From JBBITW01 sp037440525 (GTDB lineage Bacteria; Desulfobacterota; BSN033; UBA1163), in NCBI GenBank assembly GCA_037440525.1, contig JBBITW010000019.1:1-31457 (forward strand): DNA of 31,457 bases, given 5' to 3'. A program made the position numbers and the translations under genes. This document shows positions 23,233-31,457 of this stretch, piece after piece. The notes below the pieces were generated by a model. The model made no database searches, was not told where the DNA came from, and saw only the letters and a list, made by a program, of their open reading frames with translations. Position 1 is the first letter of the stretch. Every line of letters begins with the position of its first letter.

Positions 23233-26200
23233 ATGAAGTTTTTTAAAATTAAATACTTAAAGAAATACTTAATTGGATTGGCCATATTCTTTTTAATTTT
23301 TACTATCTTCGGCTTCTTTGTATTACCTCCGATTCTTAAGTCTATATTGATTAAGAAAATTTCTGAAAATATCCATCGTGAGGTAACAATCGATAAGATA
23401 AAAGTCAATCCCTACCTCCTCTCTGCAACAGTAAGAGGATTTAAGGTGAAAGAACGCGAAGGCTCAGATGTCTTTTTATCCTTTGATGAACTCTATTTTA
23501 ATCTCCAAAGCCTTTCAGCCCTTAAGCAGGCGATTATTGTTAAAGAAATCAAATTAACCAAACCGTTTATAAAAATTAAGAGATATAAAGATCTTTCATA
23601 TAATTTTTCTGATCTGATCCCCAAGAAGGAATCCCAGAAAGAAGAAAAATCAAAAAGATTAAGATTCTCATTAAATAATATAAATATTATAAACGGGAAC
23701 ATTGATTTCTGGGACGAACCAAAGGATAAAAAGCATACTATAAGAGAATTGGATATCAGTGTCCCTTTTTTATCAAACATACCATACTATGCTGAAATAT
23801 ATGTCCAACCAAAATTATCAGTAAAGATTAACGATACTCTCTATACAATTCATGGCAAGACAAAACCATTTTCTGATTCCCTTGAAACAGTCGTTGATAT
23901 AAACATTAAGGGCTTGGATGTCCCATATTATCTTGCCTATTTGCCTATAAAATTTAATTTTGATTTAGTTTCTGCAAACCTTGATATACAAACAAATTTA
24001 TCATTTATCCAATATAAAAATAAAAGTCCATCTTTGAGAGTTTCAGGAAACCTTTCTATAAAGAGTGTTAAGCTGGACGATATGAAGAAAAAACCTCTTT
24101 TACGTGCACCCCTTATTGAGGCTGGAATTGCTCCGACAGAACCACTAAAAAGATTCTTCCATCTATCAAAACTTTCCATCCAATCACCCGAACTTGAGAT
24201 TCAGAGGGATTCTAAGGGTATCCTGAATATCGAATCCATTCTTCCCAAAAAAAGGGAGGCAAAGACTCCCCCTCTTGCTGAGGGGAAAAGAGAGCAAAAC
24301 CAGTTATCAATTAATGTTGATGAGATTGAATTGAAAGAAGGAAAGGTTTCCTTTTCTGACATATCAAGGCCAAATCCATTTAAAACAAAACTCGACTCAG
24401 TTGAAGTAAAAATAAGTAATTTCAGTAATGAAAAAGATAAAAGGGCAAACTATCTTCTTTCATTTAAGACAGAGATAAATGAAACAATCAGGCTAAATGG
24501 TGATTTTTCCATAAATCCAATTTCAGCAAAAGGATCCTTAGAAGCAAAATCTTTATATATAAAAAAATATTCACCATACTACATGGAGAGTATCCTTTTT
24601 GATATTCAAGATGGAAGGCTTGATTTTTCAACCAATTATCAATATGAACAAAATAAAAATGAACCACAAATATTTATATCAGGTATTTCTGCAGACCTGA
24701 GTTCATTGAAGTTAAGAAAAAGAGGCGAAAAAGAGGATTTTCTTAAACTTCCCATCCTTTCGCTGAAAGACATTCAAGTAGATTTTATGAAGAAAGATAT
24801 TAAGGTAGGAAACTTTTTTACTGAAAAGGGAATGCTCACTCTTAATCGTTTAAGCAGTGGAGAGTTTGATTTACAGAAACTTCTACCACATTCTTCAAAC
24901 AAAGAAGAAAAGATAAAGAAAGTCTCAATTAATAAGGATGAGAAAACCTGGACAATTTTATTAAAAAAAATTCTCATAGATCAATATACTATGAAAATGA
25001 ACGATCAAAAAACCCCTGTGCCCAATATTATCCTTGGAGAAAAGATTAGATTCAGCGGAGAAAACCTGACAACTTTAAAAAATTCGAAAGGCAAATTTTA
25101 TCTCTCATTGCTATTAGATAAGAAGGGGACTATTTCAACAAAAGGCACTGTAGGACTTGACCCTATAAGTTTGGATGGCTCCATAGAGTTAAGGAATATA
25201 GCTTTAAGGAATTATTTTATCTATCTTCGTGAAAAAGTGCTTTTTAATATAGAAGAAGGTGAAATTGAAATTTTAGCAAATTATCGTTATGCAAAAAGAG
25301 TAAATGATCAGGAGCTTAAACTTTCAAAAGGGTCTATATCCCTATCAAATCTAAGGTTGATAAAGAGAGAGGAAGGTGAAAGCTTTATTAACCTTCCAAA
25401 CTTCTCAATAAAAAACATAAATTTAGATCTTAAGGCACAGGAAGTTTCAATTGGAGAGATATCTGCTCAAACGGGGTTTCTACTGGTCAAACGATATAAC
25501 AATGGAAAACTGAATCTTCAGACCTTACTGCCTGAATCACAAAAACCCTCAGAGGCGATAGATCAAGGGGTTGAAAAACCGCTTGAGGCTAAACCTGATA
25601 AACAATGGTTGTTTAAATTGGGTAAAATCTCTTTGGAAAGATATAAAATTAATTTTAAAGATGAAATGACTTCAGAGCCTGTTAATGTTACGGCAGAAAA
25701 TATAAATTTATCAGGCGAGAATGTTTCAAATGAAAAAAATAGTAAGGGTAGAATCTCTCTATTTCTTATCCTAAATAAAAATGGGATAATTAATAGTTCA
25801 GGAACAATCGGCATCAATCCTTTAGGGGCAGATTTAAAGATGAATTTAAATGGAATTGAAATTCGTCCTTTCCAATCCTACTTCACAGATAAGATAAAGA
25901 TCACTGTGACAGAGGGCTCTATCTCCACGGAGGGTAATCTTTCTCTGTTGCTCTCTGAACCAAACGAGATGAAGTTTAATTATAAGGGGAATGCAATATT
26001 ATCAAGGTTTGCTTCAATTGACAAACATAATGGGGATGATTTTCTTAAATGGGAATCTCTTTCATTTAGTGACCTAAATATCGGATTCAGTCCACTTTTA
26101 GTCGATATCAAAGGTATTTCATTAGCAGATTTTTATGCACGAATAATAATCAACCCTGATGGAAAACTCAATCTTCAGGACATATTAAAAAAGGAAAAAG

Positions 26201-27468
26201 CAGAGGAAGGGGAAACACCACCTGCAAAACCGAAAGAGGAGGCATTAGAACCTCCAAAGGATAAAAAACCCCAAAAGGATATAAAAATAGAAACAATTAC
26301 CTTACAGGGAGGGAGTATCGAATTTACTGACAGATCTATTCAACCAGAATATTCGGCTAAATTGGGTGAGTTATTGGGAAGGGTATCAGGGCTATCTTCT
26401 GAAGAGACTGTATTGGCAGAAATGGATCTTCGAGCAAAACTCGACGGTTATGCTCCTCTTGAGATTACAGGAAAGTTAAATCCCTTGAAAGAAGATTTAT
26501 ATGTGGATCTGAAAGTAAGGTTCAAGGATATGGATCTGAGTCCCATGACACCCTACTCTGGAAAATATGTTGGATATACTATTGAGAAAGGTAAACTTTC
26601 ATTTGATCTACAGTATCTCATCGATAAGAAGAAACTCAATTCCACAAATTATATCTTCTTAGACCAATTTACGTTCGGAGAAAAAGTAGAAAGTCCTCAC
26701 GCAACAAAGCTACCTGTAAAGCTCGCCATTGCACTCCTTAAGGATAGAAAAGGAGAGATAAAACTTGACATCCCTGTTAAGGGAACTCTGGATGATCCAA
26801 AGTTCAGTATAGGAAAGATCATATTGCAGATCATTATAAATCTGATTACGAAGGCCGTCACTTCACCTTTTGCGCTTCTTGGGGCAATTTTTGGAGGAGG
26901 AGAGGAATTAAGTTACTTGGAGTTTGATTATGGTCGCAACCTCATCACTGAATCGAATATTAAAAAAATTGATGCCCTTATCAAGGCTCTTCATGAAAGA
27001 CCATCTCTTAAACTCGATATTGAGGGACATGTTGATATTGAAAAAGATAGAGAGGGATTAAAACAGTATATTTTTAATCGAAAGTTAAAGGTACAGAAAG
27101 CACAGGAGATGGTTAAAAAAGGCCAACCTCTCGTTTCGGTCGATGAAGTAAAAATAGAACCATCTGAATACGAAAGATACTTAAGAATGGCCTATAAAGA
27201 GGAGAAGTTTCCAAAGCCAAGAAATATTCTGGGTATGGCCAAAAAGTTACCTGTTTCGGAGATGGAAAAATTGATGCTAACCCATATAGAGGTCAAGGAA
27301 AGCGATCTAAGAACCCTCGCCTCACAGCGGGCGATGAAGGTAAAGGAGGCTATATTAAAATCTGGCAAAGTGGAACCAGAAAGGATATTTATCATAGAAC
27401 CAAAATCGCTTAAACCTGAAAAGAAGGAGAAACTTAAAGACAGTCGTGTTGATCTTAAAATCAAATAA
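23233..27468 (+). CDS. giant AsmA-like/DUF748 envelope protein with OmpA-like end
   Basis: 1411 residues. An N-terminal membrane anchor (about 14-36) is followed by a long periplasmic beta-rich body. Five repeat modules are recognisable at about 85-133, 291-339, 506-555, 720-769 and 939-989, each closing with a pattern like GxLNLQxLLP (NIESILP, DLQKLLP, NLQTLLP, NLQDILK), so the period is about 215 residues. Linkers near 340-355, 775-790 and 990-1015 are charged and Pro/Lys/Glu-rich. From about 1225 onward an OmpA-like segment (YLEFDYG, LDIEGHVD) follows. The AsmA/TamB/YhdP group builds repeating beta-grooves that carry lipids between membranes, so that role is likely here. AAAGGA is the SD. 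Confidence 0.85.
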   Translation: MKFFKIKYLKKYLIGLAIFFLIFTIFGFFVLPPILKSILIKKISENIHREVTIDKIKVNPYLLSATVRGFKVKEREGSDVFLSFDELYFNLQSLSALKQAIIVKEIKLTKPFIKIKRYKDLSYNFSDLIPKKESQKEEKSKRLRFSLNNINIINGNIDFWDEPKDKKHTIRELDISVPFLSNIPYYAEIYVQPKLSVKINDTLYTIHGKTKPFSDSLETVVDINIKGLDVPYYLAYLPIKFNFDLVSANLDIQTNLSFIQYKNKSPSLRVSGNLSIKSVKLDDMKKKPLLRAPLIEAGIAPTEPLKRFFHLSKLSIQSPELEIQRDSKGILNIESILPKKREAKTPPLAEGKREQNQLSINVDEIELKEGKVSFSDISRPNPFKTKLDSVEVKISNFSNEKDKRANYLLSFKTEINETIRLNGDFSINPISAKGSLEAKSLYIKKYSPYYMESILFDIQDGRLDFSTNYQYEQNKNEPQIFISGISADLSSLKLRKRGEKEDFLKLPILSLKDIQVDFMKKDIKVGNFFTEKGMLTLNRLSSGEFDLQKLLPHSSNKEEKIKKVSINKDEKTWTILLKKILIDQYTMKMNDQKTPVPNIILGEKIRFSGENLTTLKNSKGKFYLSLLLDKKGTISTKGTVGLDPISLDGSIELRNIALRNYFIYLREKVLFNIEEGEIEILANYRYAKRVNDQELKLSKGSISLSNLRLIKREEGESFINLPNFSIKNINLDLKAQEVSIGEISAQTGFLLVKRYNNGKLNLQTLLPESQKPSEAIDQGVEKPLEAKPDKQWLFKLGKISLERYKINFKDEMTSEPVNVTAENINLSGENVSNEKNSKGRISLFLILNKNGIINSSGTIGINPLGADLKMNLNGIEIRPFQSYFTDKIKITVTEGSISTEGNLSLLLSEPNEMKFNYKGNAILSRFASIDKHNGDDFLKWESLSFSDLNIGFSPLLVDIKGISLADFYARIIINPDGKLNLQDILKKEKAEEGETPPAKPKEEALEPPKDKKPQKDIKIETITLQGGSIEFTDRSIQPEYSAKLGELLGRVSGLSSEETVLAEMDLRAKLDGYAPLEITGKLNPLKEDLYVDLKVRFKDMDLSPMTPYSGKYVGYTIEKGKLSFDLQYLIDKKKLNSTNYIFLDQFTFGEKVESPHATKLPVKLAIALLKDRKGEIKLDIPVKGTLDDPKFSIGKIILQIIINLITKAVTSPFALLGAIFGGGEELSYLEFDYGRNLITESNIKKIDALIKALHERPSLKLDIEGHVDIEKDREGLKQYIFNRKLKVQKAQEMVKKGQPLVSVDEVKIEPSEYERYLRMAYKEEKFPKPRNILGMAKKLPVSEMEKLMLTHIEVKESDLRTLASQRAMKVKEAILKSGKVEPERIFIIEPKSLKPEKKEKLKDSRVDLKIK

Positions 27469-27516
27469 TACTATTTCATTAAATACTTTAAAGAGGCGAG
27501 GAAAGGAGTTTAATTT

Positions 27517-27972
27517 ATGTTAAAGGATTTTAAGGAATTTGCAATGAGAGGGAATGTTATAGATATGGCTGTTGGGATCATTATTGGAGCTGCATTTGGT
27601 GGTATTGTTAATTCCTTGGTTTCAGATATGATCATGCCACCAATTGGTCTAATCTTAAAAAATATTGATTTCTCCAACTTATTTCTTGTTCTTAAGGAAG
27701 GTAAGGTGGCTGGACCATATACCTCAGTTGCCGCAGCAAAGGCAGCAGGTGCTGTTACCATCAACTACGGACTGTTCATAAATACAATCGTTAGCTTTGT
27801 CATTGTTGCTTTTTCGGTCTTTCTTCTTGTGCGGGGAGTTAATAAACTGAAAAGTCAGTCAGAGGCCAAAAAACCCGAAGTAACAACCAAAGAATGTAAT
27901 TACTGCTACTCTACAATTCCAATTAAAGCAATCCGTTGCCCGCACTGTACTTCAGAACTTAAAACAGGTTAG
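27517..27972 (+). CDS. mscL: large-conductance mechanosensitive channel MscL with zinc-ribbon-like tail
   Basis: 151 residues. The N-terminal helix and first pore helix carry the family signature FAMRGNVIDMAVGIIIGAAF (8-27). The second membrane helix is about 85-107. The periplasmic loop (51-84) is standard. After the cytoplasmic linker the tail has C127-x2-C130 and C141-x2-C144 (CNYC, CPHC), a rubredoxin-type zinc knuckle known from a subset of MscL proteins. The channel releases solutes on hypo-osmotic shock. AAAGGAG is the SD. It follows the DUF748 gene by 48 bases and precedes the BrkB gene by 19, so the three may be co-transcribed. Confidence 0.95.
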   Translation: MLKDFKEFAMRGNVIDMAVGIIIGAAFGGIVNSLVSDMIMPPIGLILKNIDFSNLFLVLKEGKVAGPYTSVAAAKAAGAVTINYGLFINTIVSFVIVAFSVFLLVRGVNKLKSQSEAKKPEVTTKECNYCYSTIPIKAIRCPHCTSELKTG

Positions 27973-27991
27973 AAGATAAAAAAGGATATCA

Positions 27992-29320
27992 ATGATTTCA
28001 AGGGCAATCCATTTTATCAAAACCAACATCTGGGAAATCCGCTTAAGAAATCTTTCACCTCTGGAATCCTTTTTTATTAAATACCTACGAATTTTTCTCC
28101 TGGCATCTTATGGATTTTCGAAGAACCACGCCCAGAAGGTTGCATCCATCTTGACATATTATTCTCTTCTAAACATTGTCCCTATCGTGGCTGTGGCATT
28201 CGGTATAGCCAAAGGCTTTGGCCTTGAAAAATTAATTGTGAAACAGATTCTACAATTTTCAGAAAAAGCAAATTGGCAGGCCGATGTAACCAATCAGATT
28301 ATCTCCTTTTCTCAAAAACTCCTGGGAAGTGTTAAAGGAGGAGTAATTGCCGGCATAGGGGTGGTAATGCTCTTCTGGACAGTAATATCAATCTTAGGAA
28401 AGATTGAAACTGTCTTTAATGATATCTGGGAAGTAAAAAGAGCAAGAACCATTATAAGAAAATTTAGCGACTACATTTCTCTTATTGTGTTTGCCCCTAT
28501 TCTCATTGTCATTGCAAGCAGTGCCACAATCCTTATAGCAAGCCAGGTAAAGCTCATTATGAATAAAATTGCCTTCTTAGGATATCTTAGTTCGATCATC
28601 CTTTTCCTTTTAGGCTTATTGCCATATGTATCCATTTGGGTGCTCTTAATAATGTTCTACCTCATTATGCCAAATACTAAAGTACCCCCTGGTTCAGCCA
28701 TTTTTGGAGGGATTGTTGCAGGCACAATTGCCCAGATAGTTCAGTGGATATATTTTAAATTTCAGATAGGCGTTGCAAAATATGGCGCAATTTATGGTAG
28801 TTTTTCTGCATTGCCACTTCTTTTAATATGGCTTCAACTCAGTTGGATGATTGTTCTTTTTGGAGCAGAGATTGCACATGCCCATGAAAATTACGAGACA
28901 TTCGGGTTTCATCCTGACTATTCCCGGATAAGCTTATCTTCCAAAAAACTTCTCATGCTTAGAATCTTTCATCTTCTCATAAAGAGGTTTTCTAAGGGGG
29001 AAAAACCACCCAACACTCACCAAATTGCCAATATACTTGAAATCCCAGTCAGTTTTGTGAGAAAGATACTTTATGAGTTAATTGATATCGGACTTGTTGT
29101 CGAAACCACAAAAGGAGCAAAGGGGGAAGCAACCTTTCAACCAGGAAGGAATATTGAGGACATTACATTAAAATTTGCTATAGATGAGTATGAGAAGTAC
29201 GGGGTCTCAAAGATCCCTGATGATAAAGCTGAAGAGTATGATAAAATTTCTATGTTTCTAAAAGATATATATGGAACAATTGAGAAATCACCGACCAATA
29301 TTAAATTAAAAGATATCTGA
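27992..29320 (+). CDS. YihY/BrkB-family inner-membrane protein with C-terminal winged helix
   Basis: 442 residues. The membrane part (about 40-310) has six hydrophobic segments and the family motifs SILTYYSLLNIVPIVAVAF, FWTVISILGKIETVFNDIW and YGAIYGSFSALPLLLIWLQL. This family was once called RNase BN, but it is a membrane protein of uncertain transport function. The cytosolic C-terminal part (about 325-442) contains PPNTHQIANILEIPVSFVRK followed by ELIDIGLVV, which reads as a winged-helix domain like that of some BrkB-transcriptional-regulator fusions. AAAGGA five bases before the ATG is the SD. Function is unproven. Confidence 0.9.
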   Translation: MISRAIHFIKTNIWEIRLRNLSPLESFFIKYLRIFLLASYGFSKNHAQKVASILTYYSLLNIVPIVAVAFGIAKGFGLEKLIVKQILQFSEKANWQADVTNQIISFSQKLLGSVKGGVIAGIGVVMLFWTVISILGKIETVFNDIWEVKRARTIIRKFSDYISLIVFAPILIVIASSATILIASQVKLIMNKIAFLGYLSSIILFLLGLLPYVSIWVLLIMFYLIMPNTKVPPGSAIFGGIVAGTIAQIVQWIYFKFQIGVAKYGAIYGSFSALPLLLIWLQLSWMIVLFGAEIAHAHENYETFGFHPDYSRISLSSKKLLMLRIFHLLIKRFSKGEKPPNTHQIANILEIPVSFVRKILYELIDIGLVVETTKGAKGEATFQPGRNIEDITLKFAIDEYEKYGVSKIPDDKAEEYDKISMFLKDIYGTIEKSPTNIKLKDI

Positions 29321-29328
29321 AAAGAAGA

Positions 29329-29532
29329 TTATTTCTTCTCTCTTGCCTTTAACATATCTTCGAGCAGTTCCCCACCGACACCGACGTCTTCTGGAGTAGA
29401 CTCCCTTAAATAAACCACAAAGGCAGATTTTTCTATCCCTGTGAGCCTGCTTGCGGTCTCTGTAAATGACCTTATCATCTCTTTTTTCTTCTCCTTATCC
29501 AACTTCGGTCCAAAGAAAAATATTGTTGGCAT
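29329..29532 (-). CDS. 4-oxalocrotonate tautomerase family protein (DmpI-like)
   Basis: 67 residues, the size of one tautomerase subunit. After removal of Met the catalytic Pro1 is exposed (MPTIFFFGPKLDKEKK), and the DmpI-like ending PEDVGVGGELLEDML is present. These enzymes isomerise enol-keto acids such as 2-hydroxymuconate, and no aromatic meta-cleavage genes are nearby, so the substrate is open. AGGAGG lies five bases before the ATG, an excellent SD. The gene lies 50 bases after slp on the same strand and may be co-transcribed with it. It is convergent with the BrkB gene, whose stop is only eight bases away. Confidence 0.88.
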   Translation of the reverse strand: MPTIFFFGPKLDKEKKKEMIRSFTETASRLTGIEKSAFVVYLRESTPEDVGVGGELLEDMLKAREKK

Positions 29533-29582
29533 AACTCCTCCTATGATTATTTTAAATTTAAGGTTTTATTTAATCTCAAAAT

Positions 29583-30119
29583 TTAATGGTAGTGATAATG
29601 ATAACGAAACCCTACACCCCACCACCATCTTGGATAATACCACCATGGATCATAATAGTAGACAACAGGATAATAATATTCCCAGAGGTAAATCTGTTTG
29701 CTTAAAATAACAGGATAGCGGTATGTCATCTCACCAATAAGTTTGGTTCTCTCCTCCAGAACCTCACCAGCTACAGTAATTTTCCTCCCTCTCGCATAAA
29801 GATAAGGGTCCAGATATCCCTCAGACAAAACCAAAAATCTCCCTTCTGAAGAGGCTTTGATTTTTGGCTCTCCTCTATATCCCAGAGGTCTTTCAAAAAC
29901 CTCAATGATTGTTGTTCCATCTTTTTGATTGGTGGTTTCAATGATTTCACCACCCCAGATGACTATTTTCCCTTTGAATGCACTCGGGTTCTTCGAAACC
30001 TGTCCCAGCGTAATAGAAGGGTCTGCACTCTCCCTTATATTTTGTGAGATTACATGTGCACAACCGGTGTTGAAAATCATCAGAAGAATAAGGATAAAAA
30101 ATTTATATTTTGCCGTCAT
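29583..30119 (-). CDS. slp: Slp-family outer-membrane lipoprotein with aromatic tail
   Basis: 178 residues. The lipobox FNTGC puts the lipidated Cys at position 20 after a hydrophobic signal. The Slp domain (about 35-145) shows PSAFKGKIVIWGGEII, ERPLGYRGEP, RFLVLSEGYLDPYLYARG and KITVAGEV. Slp proteins are starvation- and stationary-phase-induced outer-membrane lipoproteins in enterics. The last 35 residues are extreme: nearly two thirds are Trp, Tyr, Phe or His, with WWYYPRWWWG and a final RYHYHYH, so the tail may bind metal or sit at the membrane interface. No clear SD precedes the ATG in an AT-rich leader. Confidence 0.85.
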   Translation of the reverse strand: MTAKYKFFILILLMIFNTGCAHVISQNIRESADPSITLGQVSKNPSAFKGKIVIWGGEIIETTNQKDGTTIIEVFERPLGYRGEPKIKASSEGRFLVLSEGYLDPYLYARGRKITVAGEVLEERTKLIGEMTYRYPVILSKQIYLWEYYYPVVYYYDPWWYYPRWWWGVGFRYHYHYH

Positions 30120-30213
30120 ACTATTTAATAAATTTTTAAAACATTTTGATTCTTAATTCAATTGGGTTAATTTTAGACTCTAAAAAGGGAGGTCAATCTC
30201 CTTATCCATACAT

Positions 30214-30243
30214 TTGGCAATTAATAAAATCTATGGTTATAAT
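30214..30243 (+). promoter_or_regulatory. sigma70-type promoter of the sirtuin gene
   Basis: TTGGCA (30214-30219), 18 bases, then a perfect TATAAT (30238-30243). The start site would be near 30250, giving a leader of about 38 bases that contains the AAGGGGGG SD. It lies in the divergent region between slp and the sirtuin gene. Confidence 0.55.
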
Positions 30244-30287
30244 AGGTTAGGTTTAAAATTAATATTAACATTTTAAGGGGGGTATAT

Positions 30288-31100
30288 ATGTCGAATAAAG
30301 AAGAATTAATCCAAAGGGCAGGAAGGGACTTAGCTAAATCTAACTATGCTATCGCATTAACAGGTGCTGGAATTTCAACAGAATCTGGAATCCCTGATTT
30401 TCGTGGGCCAGATGGAATCTGGACAAAAAATCCTGATGCTGAAGAAAAGGCATACGAAGTATATGATCTATTCAGGGCGGACCCAAAAGGATACTGGGAG
30501 GAGAGACTTAACCCTCAAAGCTCGATCTCAAGGCTTTTTACAATCCTGGGTGAGATTGAAAGGGCAAGGCCCAATCCAGGCCACCTGGCCTTAGCAGAAC
30601 TTGAAAGGATGGGGGTTTTAAAATGTGTAATTACTCAAAACATAGATGGCTTGCACCAGAAGGCAGGAAGCTATAAGGTAATTGAATATCACGGTGCCAT
30701 CAATAAATTTAGATGTATTAAATGTAATAGAAGATTTAGTTCTGATGAGATTGATCTTGAAAAGATTAAATCTGAGAGAAGTTTTCCACCCTACTGTCAA
30801 TGTGGAGGAATTATCAAGGATGATGGGGTCTTTTTTGGAGAACCCATTCCAAGCGATGTTCTACAAAAAAGTCAGAGGGAGGCATGGAAGTGCGATTTGA
30901 TGCTTATTTGTGGCACTTCTGCAGTAGTCTACCCCTTTGCCAGTTTACCAGAAACTGTAGGTCCCTCAACAGTAATAATTGAAGTCAATGCTGAGCCTAC
31001 TTCTTTAACCGGAAGGATTTCAAACTATCTAATTCAGGGTAAAACAGGCGAAATTCTACCAAAAATCGTGGAGGAAGTTAAAAGGATTAAGAAGAGTTAA
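30288..31100 (+). CDS. cobB: Sir2-family NAD-dependent protein deacylase
   Basis: 270 residues. NAD-binding motifs are GAGIS (26-30), PDFRGPDG (36-43) and TQNIDGLH (116-123). The catalytic His is H135 (EYHG). Zinc ligands are C143-x2-C146 and C170-x-C172, the second pair being CxC as in some bacterial sirtuins. Downstream, GVFFGEP and CGTSAVVYPFA, with VNAEPT, complete the fold. It removes acyl groups from lysines, classically reactivating acetyl-CoA synthetase. No SRTs-type Ala/Tyr/Arg desuccinylase signature is evident. AAGGGGGG, seven bases before the ATG, is a strong SD, and the gene has its own promoter. It appears monocistronic. Confidence 0.95.
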   Translation: MSNKEELIQRAGRDLAKSNYAIALTGAGISTESGIPDFRGPDGIWTKNPDAEEKAYEVYDLFRADPKGYWEERLNPQSSISRLFTILGEIERARPNPGHLALAELERMGVLKCVITQNIDGLHQKAGSYKVIEYHGAINKFRCIKCNRRFSSDEIDLEKIKSERSFPPYCQCGGIIKDDGVFFGEPIPSDVLQKSQREAWKCDLMLICGTSAVVYPFASLPETVGPSTVIIEVNAEPTSLTGRISNYLIQGKTGEILPKIVEEVKRIKKS

Positions 31101-31120
31101 TAGGGAAGTCCTCTTACATA

Positions 31121-31312
31121 TTAAGGTAGAGAAGTATTAGGTAAAGGGACAGGAAGATAGAATGATTTTATATTGAGATTCCTTATCTCTGTTAATATCT
31201 GTCTTCTTCCATCTATTGATTCAAGGACTACCATTCTATTTACAATCCTTTTAATTTTATATTCTGCTCCATCCAAAGCCCTTTTAAATATTTCTCCTTC
31301 TCTCATTTCCAT
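31121..31312 (-). CDS. small conserved-looking hypothetical protein, 63 residues
   Basis: It starts MEMREGEIFKRALDGAEYKI and continues NRMVVLESIDGRRQILTEIR, then ends with LNIKSFY and a short proline-rich tail. The pattern suggests a small beta-barrel of two to three strands, and I recall similar short hypothetical proteins in deltaproteobacteria, though I cannot name a family. AAGGGG seven bases before the ATG is a good SD, and the frame is convergent with the sirtuin gene, both of which support it as real. A second in-frame ATG two codons later is also usable. Function unknown. Confidence 0.6.
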   Translation of the reverse strand: MEMREGEIFKRALDGAEYKIKRIVNRMVVLESIDGRRQILTEIRNLNIKSFYLPVPLPNTSLP

Positions 31313-31343
31313 AATCTACCCCTTTTCAACAGTTGATTAGTAC

Positions 31344-31457
31344 CTAAATTGAGCGATTTTTTTATTAAAGCCTTTCCGTCAAAGGCGGATCATTCATTGC
31401 GAGCCCGTAAGGCGTGGCAATTTCATAGATTCCTCGCTCCGCTCGGAATGACAATTT
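31344..31457. repeat. REP-type palindromic repeat element, copy 3, cut by the window end
   Basis: It opens with CTAAATTGAGCGATTTT (31344-31360), near-identical to the left ends at 4347 and 23029. It then holds CATTGCGAGCCCGTAAGGCG (31395-31414) and a segment (31424-31457) that is the inverted copy of 23083-23116. The right boundary lies outside the window. Confidence 0.75.

Noticed and set aside
29321..29340. AGAAG/CTTCT pair between the BrkB and tautomerase genes as a shared terminator
   Set aside because: The arms are only five bases, AT-rich and overlap the tautomerase stop; there is too little to call.
1..31457. CRISPR array, tRNA or rRNA genes
   Set aside because: No regularly spaced direct repeats and no cloverleaf or rRNA-like sequence were found when reading both strands. 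The only tandem repeat is the short heptamer array at the gap.

Overview
The window looks like a low-GC (roughly 40 percent by eye) piece of a strictly or mostly anaerobic, Gram-negative, deltaproteobacteria-like (Desulfobacterota-type) genome, probably metagenome-assembled. The reasons are a flavodiiron protein next to an IscU-type scaffold, an outer-membrane Slp lipoprotein, AsmA/DUF748 envelope machinery, a tripartite tricarboxylate (TTT) transporter with IclR control, TTG starts with strong Shine-Dalgarno (SD) sites, many palindromic intergenic repeats, and a 100-N scaffold gap at 11154-11253. The taxonomic guess is inference from gene content, not a placement.

Left part (1-7546). A YerA-type adenine-deaminase-like amidohydrolase (187-1941) has its own sigma70-type promoter. 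A membrane-anchored TPR protein (2041-2622) and a previously easy-to-miss 52-residue charged protein (2655-2813) follow. On the minus strand lie fprA, an IscU/NifU-like scaffold lacking the third cluster cysteine, pmbA (tldE) and tldD, read in that order from a promoter at 7580-7608. A 118-bp element bounded by inverted repeats sits between pmbA and tldD.

Central part (7547-21955). A 743-bp intergenic stretch rich in palindromes leads to a single-direction cluster of 13 genes: iclR, tctB, tctA, [gap inside a heptamer tandem repeat], tctC, an orphan TRAP dctP, an M24-fold protein with lost metal ligands, a Gfo/Idh/MocA oxidoreductase, an IolB/KduI-superfamily isomerase, a KDG-type kinase, a KDPG-aldolase, a LarA-family protein lacking the cofactor lysine, a zinc alcohol dehydrogenase and a D-2-hydroxyacid dehydrogenase. 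Read together this is a catabolic operon for an acidic sugar. The substrate is imported by a periplasmic binding-protein system, rearranged and oxidised or reduced, then funnelled through 2-keto-3-deoxy-gluconate (KDG) to pyruvate and glyceraldehyde-3-phosphate. No sugar-acid dehydratase is visible, so how KDG arises is open. This cluster is the best candidate here for an undescribed pathway.

Right part (21956-31457). A secreted LamG-like protein is followed by a 1411-residue AsmA-like/DUF748 protein built from five repeats of about 215 residues and ending in an OmpA-like segment. Then come mscL with a zinc-ribbon-like tail, a BrkB/YihY membrane protein with a C-terminal winged helix, a DmpI-type tautomerase, an Slp lipoprotein with a striking Trp/Tyr/His tail, a sirtuin (cobB) and a 63-residue conserved-looking small protein. 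Repeat elements at 23029 and 31344 share their left end with the 4347 element and carry inverted copies of one palindromic repeat. No tRNA, rRNA, CRISPR array or transposase gene was recognised.
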